64,000 nt of DNA, from assembly GCA_020247545.1 (NCBI GenBank), contig JADCIX010000036.1, positions 35,490-99,489 of the forward strand, in the 5' to 3' direction. The notes beneath the pieces were generated by a model. The model searched no databases. It saw only the letters and a program-made list of their open reading frames with translations, and had not been told where the DNA came from. Both the position numbers and the translations under genes were made by a program. Origin of the DNA: Rhodocyclaceae bacterium (lineage in GTDB: Bacteria > Pseudomonadota > Gammaproteobacteria > Burkholderiales > Usitatibacteraceae). The stretch's first letter is position 1, and each line of letters opens with the position of its first letter. Positions 37,061-46,366 of this stretch are shown here, piece after piece.

Positions 37061-39223
37061 ATGGATGCTGCCATGCAAACAACAATGAATCGAAGTGCCC
37101 TTTCAATTGCAGTTTCGTTCGCTCTCTTCGGTGCAAGCAGCGTCGCCCTGGCCCAAGTTGAGGCAGACAAGCCGAAAGCTGAAGCGAAGCCTGTACCCAA
37201 AGTTGAAGAGATCAGCGTTGTCGCCGAGAATCCTCGTGGCTATAAAGCCAGTATTGTGCAGGTTGGCGCATTCCGCGATCAGAACATCCTTGAAGTACCG
37301 CTTACGGTGAACGTGATCCCGCGGGCAGTGCTCGATTCCCAAGATTCTCGCGGCGTTTACGATGCCCTCCGGAATACCGGGGGCGTCTCAAGGGCCCAGT
37401 TGAGCGGCGCAATTTACGACAACCTCTCCATCCGCGGCGTAGCACTACAAAACCGCACAAACTATCGACTGAACGGCTCGCTACCTATCATCAACCTGAT
37501 CGAAATGCCGATGGAGAATAAGGAGCGCGTGGAGGCGTTGAAAGGCGCATCGTCCCTGTACTACGGCTTCACCACCCCAGTCGGGATTATCAATTTAGTG
37601 ACCAAGCGAGCTCGTGCCGAACCGAACTTCAGTCTCGCACTTAGTGGCAATGAATATGGCCAATTTGTTCAACATATAGACGCCGGAAGCAAATTTGGCG
37701 CAGACCAGCAGTTCGGCGCGCGGGTAAACATCGTCAGCGGCAAGCTAAATAGTGCACTGGACGCCCCTAAAGGTGAGCGAAGTCTATTTGCGCTAGCGCT
37801 TGATTGGCGCGCGACAGACAGACTGTGGTTCAAGTTTGACTACGAAGGAATCACAAAAGAAACCCATGAGCCAGCAACGATTGTGATCCCAGCTGCCGTA
37901 GCCGGTGTCATTCCGCTCCCACGGAGACCCGTCTACAGCCGCCTCATCGCCGGTGACTGGCCCAAAAATGACGCGGTTGCCAAAAATGCGCTGTTGCGTG
38001 CCGACTATACGATTTCTGACAACTGGTATGCCCTCGCGGAAGTCGGTCGAGCACAGACGCGGCGTGATAAGCGTGACTACAGTGAAATTACCAACTACAA
38101 CCTCGTGACTGGCGAAGGCCGTCTTGATTATTCTCTGACGCGCGACCTGAACTTCGTTAACCGCAACGCTAGGGTTGAGCTGGGTGGAAAGGTCGCTCTT
38201 GGCTTCATGACCCATGACCTGACTTTCGGCATCATGCAAAACAAGCTATATCAAGCTGGCGCAAACAGTCAGGCTCGGTCGGTAACGCAGAACCTGTATG
38301 ACCCGCGTCCGATCCCATTTATTGACAAGAACGTACCTTCCATCTTGAACCCGGTGAACACAACGGATAAAGGCTCGTATGCGATGGATCGCATTACGGT
38401 CGGAGACTTCCAGCTCACTATTGCCGTACGTAAGGAAGACTACGAAGCCGTTACGACACGCAACACGACCAACCCTCCTACGGTTACTCGCTACACCGCA
38501 AGCCCCACAACATATTCCTATGCAGGGTTGTACAAAGTTCGTAAGGACACAAGCATCTACGCGAGCTACATTGAGGGGCTGGAAGAAGGGCCGATTGCGC
38601 CGATTACTGCGGCAAACGCAGGCGCAATTTTGCCGCCAGCAGTAAGTAAACAAAAGGAAATCGGCTTCAAGTCTGAAGCCATCCGCGGGCTACTAGCGAG
38701 CATTGCGTACTTTGATTTAGAACGGGCTACCAGCTATACGGACGCGAACAGATTTGTCGTGTTGGACGGCCGAACCCGCATCAAAGGTGTTGAGTTCTCA
38801 TTCAACGGTGAGTTGACCAAAGAAATTTCCCTGTATGCGTCGGGTATGCGGATCAACGCCAAGCTCCAAAGGGCAGCAACGGCAGCGATTACAGGTAAAA
38901 CTCCTGATTCCACACCAAAGGAAACATATAGCCTCCTCGCTGAGTACAAACCTTCAATGGTGCCGGGCTTTTTTGTCAATGCGGGCGCTTATTACACAGG
39001 TCGCCGTTTCTTGAACCCGGCCAATCAGGCTGAAATTTCGGGCTATACAATTTTGACGGCGGGCATGGGTTACAAGACAAAGCTCCTCAACAAACCGTTC
39101 TCTGTACAGATGAACGTGGCCAATGCTGCTGACAAGGATTATTGGGAAGCCGGTGGAGCGGGCTACCTCGCTGTGGGCGCTCCGCGCTCGATCTCGTTCG
39201 TGGCGAAGATGGATTTCTTCTAG
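37061..39223 (+). CDS. TonB-dependent siderophore receptor (FhuA/FoxA type)
   Basis: About 720 aa. The start is the ATG at 37061 or, better for the signal peptide, 37085 (MNRSALSIAVSFALFGASSV ... ALAQ). A TonB-box-like EEISVVA follows. The plug domain shows VPLTVNVIPRAVLDSQ, GGVSRAQLSGAIYDNLSIRG and VEALKGASSLYYGFTTPVGI, the siderophore receptor pattern. The beta-barrel ends with an aromatic residue (VAKMDFF). No N-terminal signalling domain is present. The neighbours, a GntR regulator and a PepSY reductase, suggest ferric siderophore uptake. The ligand is not readable from sequence. Confidence 0.9.
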   Translation: MDAAMQTTMNRSALSIAVSFALFGASSVALAQVEADKPKAEAKPVPKVEEISVVAENPRGYKASIVQVGAFRDQNILEVPLTVNVIPRAVLDSQDSRGVYDALRNTGGVSRAQLSGAIYDNLSIRGVALQNRTNYRLNGSLPIINLIEMPMENKERVEALKGASSLYYGFTTPVGIINLVTKRARAEPNFSLALSGNEYGQFVQHIDAGSKFGADQQFGARVNIVSGKLNSALDAPKGERSLFALALDWRATDRLWFKFDYEGITKETHEPATIVIPAAVAGVIPLPRRPVYSRLIAGDWPKNDAVAKNALLRADYTISDNWYALAEVGRAQTRRDKRDYSEITNYNLVTGEGRLDYSLTRDLNFVNRNARVELGGKVALGFMTHDLTFGIMQNKLYQAGANSQARSVTQNLYDPRPIPFIDKNVPSILNPVNTTDKGSYAMDRITVGDFQLTIAVRKEDYEAVTTRNTTNPPTVTRYTASPTTYSYAGLYKVRKDTSIYASYIEGLEEGPIAPITAANAGAILPPAVSKQKEIGFKSEAIRGLLASIAYFDLERATSYTDANRFVVLDGRTRIKGVEFSFNGELTKEISLYASGMRINAKLQRAATAAITGKTPDSTPKETYSLLAEYKPSMVPGFFVNAGAYYTGRRFLNPANQAEISGYTILTAGMGYKTKLLNKPFSVQMNVANAADKDYWEAGGAGYLAVGAPRSISFVAKMDFF

Positions 39224-39271
39224 TCGATTTTGTTCCGATATCTACCTCCCGCCCGGGGTTTTGTGGATACG

Positions 39272-39339
39272 CCCCTGCCTAGCCGAATGAGAATACGACT
39301 AGACAGGGGTTCGCCGTACAATGTGTGCCCCTCGTCTAG
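39272..39339. promoter_or_regulatory. Three-arm competing hairpin before the GntR gene
   Basis: Arm A (39272-39285, CCCCTGCCTAGCCG) pairs with arm B (39296-39309, CGACTAGACAGGGG) at 12 of 14 positions. Arm B can instead pair with arm C (39328-39339, CCCCTCGTCTAG), with one bulge. Arm C ends nine bases before the GntR ATG. A TACAAT lies between B and C. It could be a terminator of the receptor gene, an attenuator or an operator. Confidence 0.45.
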
Positions 39340-39348
39340 AAACAATGA

Positions 39349-40260
39349 ATGCCAATGACATCGCGCGCACGAAAAACAGAAAAAATAGCGGCCAGTCCCC
39401 TGCAAATCGAGATTGCGAATCGCATTATCGAAATGATTCGGAATGGGTCGGTTGCGCCCGGCGACCACCTAACCGAAGAAAAGCTCTCGAAAGAATACGG
39501 TGTCTCGAGGACGCCGGTTAGAGTGGCGCTACGTCTTTTGGAAGACAAGGGATTTGTTGAGGTTCGCGCCAACGCCGGCACATTTGTTTCCACATCTTCG
39601 TCAAAAGAGAAGTTTGCCGCGCTCCCCGTGTCCTCCGCTGGTGAAGATGAGTTGTACCGCAGCATTTTGTCTGACCGGGCGCGTGACCAAATTCCACAAT
39701 CCTTGTCCGAGGCGGCACTACTTGCCAGATACAGCGCATCGAATGCCGTGTTGCGGCGAGTATTGCTACGTCTTGTGCGCGAAGGGCTGATTGAACGCCG
39801 CAAAGGCCACGGCTGGACGTTCCCACCTGCGCTTGATACAGACGCAGCGATTGAGGACAGCTACCAGTTTCGAAAACTCGTTGAGTGTGGTGGACTGCGC
39901 CAGCCGACATTCAAGCCAAACTTGACAGCCCTCTCAGCGGCCAAGATGCAGCACCTATCTTTTATCAACAGGTTATCGCAGTCGAAAGACAATTTCGACC
40001 CGACCGACTTTTTCCACATGAATGCAAGCTTTCATGAGTTGCTTGCACGCTGCTCGGGCAACCGATTTATTGAACAGGCTGTTTGGCAACAAAACCAGTT
40101 ACGGCGGTTTGAGGAATACGCGCGCTTCGTCAACCGTCCGATGGACTTGGCAGATTCTTGCCGCGACCACATCGCCATCATCGATGCGGTCTTGGAGAAC
40201 GATATCGACTGGGCTTCCGCACTCCTCTTCAGGCACCTAACGGTTTCATCTACACGGTAG
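39349..40260 (+). CDS. GntR-family regulator with two winged helices and an FCD domain
   Basis: The product is 303 aa. The first GntR winged helix is at about 16-80 (LTEEKLSKEYGVSRTPVRVA, then LLEDKGFVEV). A second one is apparent at about 102-160 (SLSEAALLARYSASNAVLRR, then LVREGLIERRKGHGWTF). An FCD effector domain follows (165-300). FCD proteins usually sense carboxylates or amino acids. It lies between the receptor and the PepSY gene and is the only dedicated regulator in the catabolic locus. No clear ribosome site precedes the ATG. Confidence 0.85.
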   Translation: MPMTSRARKTEKIAASPLQIEIANRIIEMIRNGSVAPGDHLTEEKLSKEYGVSRTPVRVALRLLEDKGFVEVRANAGTFVSTSSSKEKFAALPVSSAGEDELYRSILSDRARDQIPQSLSEAALLARYSASNAVLRRVLLRLVREGLIERRKGHGWTFPPALDTDAAIEDSYQFRKLVECGGLRQPTFKPNLTALSAAKMQHLSFINRLSQSKDNFDPTDFFHMNASFHELLARCSGNRFIEQAVWQQNQLRRFEEYARFVNRPMDLADSCRDHIAIIDAVLENDIDWASALLFRHLTVSSTR

Positions 40261-40279
40261 TTGGCTTCCTACAACACGC

Positions 40280-41413
40280 ATGTCATCGACCGAATTACGT
40301 ACAGGAAGCATGGCGTCTTCCAACAAGGCCGCTGTTGGTACGGTCACGATAAAATCGAGTTTGTTGAAGGTTCACCGCTGGCTCGCTCTTTCAGTGGGAA
40401 TTGTCATCATGATCAGCGCGGTGACAGGTGTGTTGCTCACAGTTGGCAAGCCACTCGACCGCATTGTAAATGCGTCCTTGTTTGTGGGTGGGCAGCAGCA
40501 AGTTCCTTACCAGGCGTTTGTGGATGCGGTCAGAACCACATATGGCAAAGATACTCAGGTACGCCTGCGCTTTCCGGCAGAATCTGATGGTACTGTCCAA
40601 GCATATGTCAAAACCAAAACATGGGACGGTAGCGCTTACTTTGATGCCGCTACCGCTGCGCTGGTCGGCGCCCGAGCGAAAGACGAGGGGTTTTACAACT
40701 TCATCTTTGAGTTGCACTCAGACCTGTTTCTGCATGACGTGGGCGAGGTCGTACTGACAGTCGCAGGTACTGCATTCGTCATCATGCTGATTACCGGCCT
40801 GTTTTTGTGGTGGCCTCGCAAATGGCGATTCGCTTTCCGCGTCAACCTTAAAGGAAACGCGACGGCGCTGTTGTTCGATGGGCATCGGGTGGCGGGGGCG
40901 CTATTCGGCTTGTTCGTTCTGGTAAACGTGTTCACTGGGACTTACCTTGTTTGGAAACCGATCGCAACATGGGTCACCGCGATGGCGGGCCAAACCCCAA
41001 ACAAGCCGCCAGTCCTACCAAAAGATCCGGCGAGAAAACTCCTGCCCGACGCGCCGCTGGATACGATTCTCGCAAATGCAAACGTGGCGATTCCTGGCGG
41101 CAGATTGGTTGATATCACCTACCCAAAGGGTGAACAGTCCAGCCTGCGGGTGCGCAAGCATCTCGAAGGCGACCCCCACCCCAATGGCCAGACCTATATT
41201 TGGATGAACCCAAAGACGGCCGAAGTGCTGAAGAAAACAAAATGGAACGAGGGCGACCTCGGAACACGCGTGCAAGGATGGGGCTACCCGTACCACAGCG
41301 GTCGCTTATTTGGCACCGCGAATTTGGTTTTCACCGGATTCATTGGTTTCGTGCTCATCTGGTACGGCATCAGCGGCACGCTGCTCTGGTGGCGGCGTCG
41401 ATCAAAAGCCTAA
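40280..41413 (+). CDS. PepSY-associated membrane protein, FoxB-like siderophore reductase
   Basis: The product is 377 aa; an ATG at 40310 is an alternative start. Membrane segments: HRWLALSVGIVIMISAVTGV (early), VVLTVAGTAFVIMLITGLFL (about 160-180), GALFGLFVLVNVFTGTYLVW, and a C-terminal FTGFIGFVLIWYGISGTLLW. PepSY-TM histidines are visible (HRW, HSD, HRV). FoxB of Pseudomonas, in this family, helps remove iron from ferrioxamine. Position beside a siderophore receptor supports the same job. The start is 20 nt after the GntR stop. Confidence 0.8.
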   Translation: MSSTELRTGSMASSNKAAVGTVTIKSSLLKVHRWLALSVGIVIMISAVTGVLLTVGKPLDRIVNASLFVGGQQQVPYQAFVDAVRTTYGKDTQVRLRFPAESDGTVQAYVKTKTWDGSAYFDAATAALVGARAKDEGFYNFIFELHSDLFLHDVGEVVLTVAGTAFVIMLITGLFLWWPRKWRFAFRVNLKGNATALLFDGHRVAGALFGLFVLVNVFTGTYLVWKPIATWVTAMAGQTPNKPPVLPKDPARKLLPDAPLDTILANANVAIPGGRLVDITYPKGEQSSLRVRKHLEGDPHPNGQTYIWMNPKTAEVLKKTKWNEGDLGTRVQGWGYPYHSGRLFGTANLVFTGFIGFVLIWYGISGTLLWWRRRSKA

Positions 41414-41424
41414 ACTGCCCGATT

Positions 41425-41464
41425 GACGGTCGTTTTTGAGCCTTTTTGCCTGAAAAAGACCGTC
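41425..41464. terminator. Bidirectional terminator between PepSY and amidase genes
   Basis: GACGGTC(G)TTTTT pairs with AAAAAGACCGTC around a short loop. The A and T runs on either side suit termination in both directions, and it lies between convergent genes. Confidence 0.65.
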
Positions 41465-41488
41465 GATACTAGGATTTAGTGTTTTGTT

Positions 41489-42964
41489 TCAGGGGCTGTT
41501 CGTCGCGAGTGCTGAGTTAGCGCTGAGTCGATCTCGAAGATCGGGCCTTCGTGCAACCCATGGTCGCGCCGTCTCCAGCTGGGCGGCCAAGGAAAGCAGC
41601 TTCGCCTCGTCTCCATATGGTCCAATGAATTGCACACCAATAGGTAAACCACCGCCGTTCCAATATAGCGGCACCGACATCGCAGGTTGGCCCGAGACAT
41701 TTGCCAAGGGTGTGAACGGCGCGTAATTCAGAGTGTTGGTACGGTGTGTAACGTAATCCCGATCCATCACAAATCGGCCGAGCGTTGTCGGCGGCTCGGC
41801 CAATGTCGGTGTCAACAAAAGGTCAAATTGGCCAACGAGAGAAGCAATCTTTCGGCCGATACGATGCATTGATTGCAGGGATGACAAGTAGTCAGTTGCC
41901 GACATACCTAACCCTAGGTCATGGGCGCTCCAAGTCGCGACCTCGAACTCAGCTGCACTGAGCGGCCGACCAAACATGGCTGACATTGCCTTCATCTCGT
42001 TGGCTGTGTTGGCGCAAACGAGTGCGCGCATAACAGTCGCCATTTGCGCGAAATCAATCTCGTGAGAAGTTACTGGTTCCACGATGTGCCCTACGCTTTC
42101 ACACAGCCTCGCAGCATCTTCTGCGGCGGCGACACAATCGGGGTGCACCGTTGCACCAGATGGAGCCTCAGTCATCAGGCCAATGCGCAGTACGCGCGGC
42201 GGCGTTGCAATTGCCTGCATGAATGTCGTCTCGGGAGCCGGTGCAACGTACGGTGCGCCCAGATCTGGGCCGTGGCTAGCGTCCAATGCTGCAGCCGAAT
42301 CTCGCACGCTGCGTGTGATCACATTTGACGTTGCCATGCCGGACCACGATTCACTTGACCCCGGGCCGTGCGGCATCCGGGCTCGTGTAACTTTCAAAGT
42401 GAAGAGCCCGCAACACGAAGCCGGGATGCGCAACGACCCGCCACCGTCAGAGCCATGCGCCATCGGCACTATCCCCGCAGAAACCGCTGCTGCCGCGCCA
42501 CTACTCGATCCGCCCGCTGAGCGACTGAGATCCCAAGGATTCTTGGTCGGACCTGCATAGAGCGGACCTTCACAAGTCACGTTGATGCCGTACTCTGGCG
42601 AAGTGGTCCGTCCAAAAATCACTAACCCCGCACGCCGGTAGCGCTTGGTGAGTTCACCATCGGCATCGGGAAAGTACGACATCGCGGAACGCGAACCGAA
42701 GGTCAACCGCAGCCCTGCGGCAGACGCGCCCCCGTCCTTTAGTAGAAACGGTACACCGGCGAACGGGGTTTGAATATCAACCGTTGCGGCCGCACGTTCG
42801 CCGACTTCGCGATCTGGCCAACACACCGCGTTGATGGTGGGATTAATTGCCTCCATTCGCGACCACGCAGACGCAAGCAACTCGGACGGTGTTACCTCCT
42901 GCCGATGCACCAGTTCAGCAAGTGCTAGGGCATCGTGGGAAGCGTATTCATCTGGCGACAGCAT
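41489..42964 (-). CDS. Amidase (amidase signature family)
   Basis: The product is 491 aa. The Ser-cisSer-Lys machinery is visible: Lys in FLLKDGG (about 74), the GGSSSGAAAAVSAG block (about 150-163), and GSDGGGSLRIPAS with the nucleophile region. Such enzymes hydrolyse amides including cyclic and linear aminohexanoate oligomers. It is the last gene of the - strand operon that starts at puuD, 11 nt after the ABC ATPase. There is no signal peptide, so it acts in the cytoplasm on an imported amide. Confidence 0.87.
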   Translation of the reverse strand: MLSPDEYASHDALALAELVHRQEVTPSELLASAWSRMEAINPTINAVCWPDREVGERAAATVDIQTPFAGVPFLLKDGGASAAGLRLTFGSRSAMSYFPDADGELTKRYRRAGLVIFGRTTSPEYGINVTCEGPLYAGPTKNPWDLSRSAGGSSSGAAAAVSAGIVPMAHGSDGGGSLRIPASCCGLFTLKVTRARMPHGPGSSESWSGMATSNVITRSVRDSAAALDASHGPDLGAPYVAPAPETTFMQAIATPPRVLRIGLMTEAPSGATVHPDCVAAAEDAARLCESVGHIVEPVTSHEIDFAQMATVMRALVCANTANEMKAMSAMFGRPLSAAEFEVATWSAHDLGLGMSATDYLSSLQSMHRIGRKIASLVGQFDLLLTPTLAEPPTTLGRFVMDRDYVTHRTNTLNYAPFTPLANVSGQPAMSVPLYWNGGGLPIGVQFIGPYGDEAKLLSLAAQLETARPWVARRPDLRDRLSANSALATNSP

Positions 42965-42975
42965 CCGTACCTCGC

Positions 42976-44595
42976 TTACGTCGCCATGCGCGCAGCCAAC
43001 AGCGCGCGGGTATAGGCATGTTGCGGTCGATCAAATATATCGTCGCGCGACCCCTCTTCCACAATTTTGCCGCTCTGCATCACGATGACGCGGTCGGCGA
43101 TTTGCTCGACGGCAGCCAAATCATGGGAGATAAACAAACAGGCGAATTGGTGAGCACGCTGGAGCTCTGCAAAAAGCGCCAAGATCTGCGCTTGAATAGT
43201 CATGTCGAGTGCCGAGACGGGCTCGTCCGCGACCACGAACGCGGGGCGCCTTACGATGGCGCGCGCAATCGCCACCCGTTGACGTTGGCCGCCAGACAAC
43301 TCATGTCCAAAGCGTTGCCCCAGCTTGTTCAAGCCAACTTCTTCCATGACCTGAGCGACAAGTTGCATCTTGTCATCATGACCCATCGCGGTGTGGTTCA
43401 GCGGCTCAGCGACGATATCCGCAACACGCATGCGAGGGTTTAGCGATGAGTAGGGGTCTTGGAAAACCAATTGGCACGCCATGCGGAAATCGTGCAGCGC
43501 ATTGCCGTTTAAATCCTGCATGGGTTGCCCGCGAAACAGTATCTCGCCGCTCGCAGCAGAATTGAGACGCAACATCGCCCGCCCAAGCGACGTTTTCCCG
43601 CAGCCACTTCCGCCGACCACTGCAACCGTCTCGGCTTGATTGACAGTGAGATCAACGCCATCGACGGCACGATTCGACACTGGTTTCGTAAACCAGCCGG
43701 CGCGTCGACCAGGATAATTCACGACGAGATTCTTGACCTGCAAGATTGGCTGAAGATCAACGTCACCTACAACCTTGTTGCCACGTTTAGGTAACGCGTC
43801 CACAAGTTGCTTGGTGTAGGGATGCCGAGGAGAGCGCAGCAACGTTTTCGCTTCACCAGCCTCTACAACTTTGCCGCTTTGCATCACAATCGCCTTGTCG
43901 GCATATCGCGAGACTAATCCCAGGTTGTGTGTGATCAGCAATACAGCGGTGCCATCAGTCCTCGCGAGTGACACCATGATGTCTAGTACCTCTAACTGGG
44001 TCAGCGTGTCGAGTGCGGTGGTCGGTTCATCAGCGATGAGCAGCTTCGGCTTCAGCAGCATGACTGAGGCCAGCATGATGCGTTGCCGCATGCCGCCGGA
44101 AAATTCATGCGGGAATGAGCGCATGCACTGCAACGGATTTGCGATTTGCACTCGCTTGAGCATCGCGACACACGCCGCTTCGACCTCGGGCTTACCAAGC
44201 TGGGTATGTAACCTCAGCCCTTCGGCCATCTGTTCACCAATTCGAATCGCTGGATTAAGCGAAACCATCGGTTCTTGGAACACCATTCCAACGGTGCCAC
44301 CTCGTAATTCCCGCATTCGCTTCGGCGTTGCCTTCAAAAGGCTCTCATCGCCAAGTAGGATCTCGCCAGCATCAACTTGTACGCCGGCAGCGAGCAATCC
44401 CAACACACTACGCGCGACCATGGTCTTGCCGCTACCAGACTCGCCAACAACCGCTAGAAACTCTCCAGCGCCGACGTCAAATGAGACCGCATCAGTCAGC
44501 TTGGCACCAGAGGCAATCGCAGACACCGAGAGGTTTCGCACCCGTAAGATGGGTGTTGGGCCCGCCATCATTGTTGAGGAAGTCGTGGTCATCAT
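42976..44595 (-). CDS. Fused dipeptide/oligopeptide ABC transporter ATPase (DppD-DppF type)
   Basis: The product is 539 aa with two complete ABC cassettes in one chain, like YejF/GsiA. The first has Walker A GESGSGKT and signature FSGGMRQR; the second has GGSGCGKT and LSGGQRQR with [10 protein letters not shown]. The frame is open upstream to 44850 inside the permease gene. The ATG at 44595 is the real start because it overlaps the permease stop (ATGATGA). It powers uptake through the two permeases encoded just upstream. Confidence 0.9.
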   Translation of the reverse strand: MMTTTSSTMMAGPTPILRVRNLSVSAIASGAKLTDAVSFDVGAGEFLAVVGESGSGKTMVARSVLGLLAAGVQVDAGEILLGDESLLKATPKRMRELRGGTVGMVFQEPMVSLNPAIRIGEQMAEGLRLHTQLGKPEVEAACVAMLKRVQIANPLQCMRSFPHEFSGGMRQRIMLASVMLLKPKLLIADEPTTALDTLTQLEVLDIMVSLARTDGTAVLLITHNLGLVSRYADKAIVMQSGKVVEAGEAKTLLRSPRHPYTKQLVDALPKRGNKVVGDVDLQPILQVKNLVVNYPGRRAGWFTKPVSNRAVDGVDLTVNQAETVAVVGGSGCGKTSLGRAMLRLNSAASGEILFRGQPMQDLNGNALHDFRMACQLVFQDPYSSLNPRMRVADIVAEPLNHTAMGHDDKMQLVAQVMEEVGLNKLGQRFGHELSGGQRQRVAIARAIVRRPAFVVADEPVSALDMTIQAQILALFAELQRAHQFACLFISHDLAAVEQIADRVIVMQSGKIVEEGSRDDIFDRPQHAYTRALLAARMAT

Positions 44596-45413
44596 TGAAT
44601 CCTCGGGTCGAGTCGATCGCGCAGGTGATCTCCTAACAAGTTGACGCCGAGTAGGGTCAAGGAAATACAGACTCCTGGAACAAGACCCAGCCATACCGCA
44701 GATTGAATGTAGGAGCGACTGCCTGAGAGCATGTTTCCCCAGGTCGGTGCGGGAGGTGGAACACCCAGCCCGAGAAAAGACAACGCACTCTCCGACAAGA
44801 TGACCCAGCCGAACATGCTGGTCGCCAACACCGCAATGGGCGCAACACAATTTGGCAGGACGTGCCGTAGCATCGTCACAACTGGATTATTGCCAATCAT
44901 GACTGAGGCCTCGATGTATTCTTTTTCGCGGATAGAAAGTACGCTGCCGCGCACCACGCGTACCACCATAGGCGCATATGCGAGCCCTAGTGCAATGATG
45001 ATGCCGTACTGGTTCGCGCCGACGATCACCATGATGGCAAGCGCGAGAAGAATGCCGGGGAATGCCAACAATGTATCGTTGAAGGCCATCATGATGCGAT
45101 CAGTCCAACCACGAATAAAGCCGGCGAGAAGTCCAATCACGGTGCCCGAGGTGACTGCAAAAAGCACGGACAATAGTGCCACCCAGCAGCTCGTCGCCGC
45201 ACCAGCCATCGCGCGACTGGCAACGTCACGACCTAATTCGTCAGTTCCCAGCCAATGCGCAAGCGAAGGTGCCTGCAATTTGTTTCTGACACTTAGGTGT
45301 AGCGGATCGTAAGGCGTCCAGAACACGGCGACCACAGCAATGAGCGCGATCGCCCCTACGAGCGAATAGCCGGCGATGGCATTGAAGTGCCAACGGTTAC
45401 TCGACGCAGTCAT
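44592..45413 (-). CDS. ABC transporter permease, DppC type
   Basis: The product is 273 aa with about six membrane helices. It shows the DppC N-terminal pattern ([20 protein letters not shown]) and the coupling motif [20 protein letters not shown]. It overlaps dppB by four bases upstream and the ATPase downstream, so the three are translated as a unit. Confidence 0.9.
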   Translation of the reverse strand: MTASSNRWHFNAIAGYSLVGAIALIAVVAVFWTPYDPLHLSVRNKLQAPSLAHWLGTDELGRDVASRAMAGAATSCWVALLSVLFAVTSGTVIGLLAGFIRGWTDRIMMAFNDTLLAFPGILLALAIMVIVGANQYGIIIALGLAYAPMVVRVVRGSVLSIREKEYIEASVMIGNNPVVTMLRHVLPNCVAPIAVLATSMFGWVILSESALSFLGLGVPPPAPTWGNMLSGSRSYIQSAVWLGLVPGVCISLTLLGVNLLGDHLRDRLDPRIQ

Positions 45414-46354
45414 TCCGCTGTCACCCGTGGATCAAGCAGTGGATAACACAGGTCGACCAGCAAATTGACCAACACATAAATGAGCGCCGTGAAAAGCAAA
45501 CAGCCTTGTACAACCGGGTAGTCGCGCGCAAAGATTGCATCGACCAATAGGCGCCCTAGCCCGGGTAGGGTAAACACCGTTTCAAGAACTGCAATGCCGC
45601 CCAACAGATTTCCCAGGATAAGTCCCACCAGCGTGAGTGTTGGTGCGAAGGCATTGGGCAAGATGTGCCGCGTCAACACGCGCCACTCGCTGGCACCCTT
45701 CGCGCGGGCATGAGTCACATACTCCAAACGCTGTACCTCGATCGCGCTCGCACGCATCATGCGAGTCAGCACTCCCGCCTCAATCACAGCCAGGGTCACA
45801 ATAGGCAACACCAAAAAAGTCATCCCTTTGGAAAGACTGGTTGATAGCGGTACATAGCCCACGACCGGCAGCCAACCTAGCTCTAATCCAAACGCCAGAA
45901 GCAAGATTAGACCGAGCCAAAAGCTCGGAATAGAAAGCAGCACAGTGGAGAGCGCAACGATGCTGATATCAGCAGCTCGATTTTGCTTGTGGGCTGCGAA
46001 TAGCCCCGCAGGTACGGCGATCGTTAACGCCGCCATTACGGCAATGATGACGACTACCCCGCTAACCTGAAATCGTTCGAATAGAAGCGGGAGTACGGCT
46101 TGCCCATCAGAAAGCGAGACGCCAAGATCGCCTCGCAAGACCTTTGATGCCCACTCTACAAACTGAATATGAATCGGTTGGTCTAGCCCCATCTGACGAC
46201 GCACCTCCGCCAGCTGGCCCGGATCCACGCCGTCACCCAGCATGAGTTGCGCTGGGTCGCCAGGAATAAGCCGGATGAGCGAAAACACTGATACACCAAC
46301 CAGAAACAGGGTTGGCAGCGTCATCAACAGGCGGCGAATGATGTATCGAACCAT
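45410..46354 (-). CDS. ABC transporter permease, DppB type
   Basis: The product is 314 aa. The N-terminus MVRYIIRRLLMTLPTLFLVG and the RLIPGDPAQLMLGDG motif are typical of DppB/GsiC permeases, followed by the coupling region YVTHARAKGASEWRVLTRHI. The start lies 12 nt after the solute-binding protein gene. Confidence 0.92.
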   Translation of the reverse strand: MVRYIIRRLLMTLPTLFLVGVSVFSLIRLIPGDPAQLMLGDGVDPGQLAEVRRQMGLDQPIHIQFVEWASKVLRGDLGVSLSDGQAVLPLLFERFQVSGVVVIIAVMAALTIAVPAGLFAAHKQNRAADISIVALSTVLLSIPSFWLGLILLLAFGLELGWLPVVGYVPLSTSLSKGMTFLVLPIVTLAVIEAGVLTRMMRASAIEVQRLEYVTHARAKGASEWRVLTRHILPNAFAPTLTLVGLILGNLLGGIAVLETVFTLPGLGRLLVDAIFARDYPVVQGCLLFTALIYVLVNLLVDLCYPLLDPRVTAE

Positions 46355-46366
46355 GTCCGTGATCCG

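Noticed and set aside
44596..44850. Upstream extension of the fused ABC ATPase
   Set aside because: The segment lies in the permease coding region, and the ATG at 44595 overlaps the permease stop.
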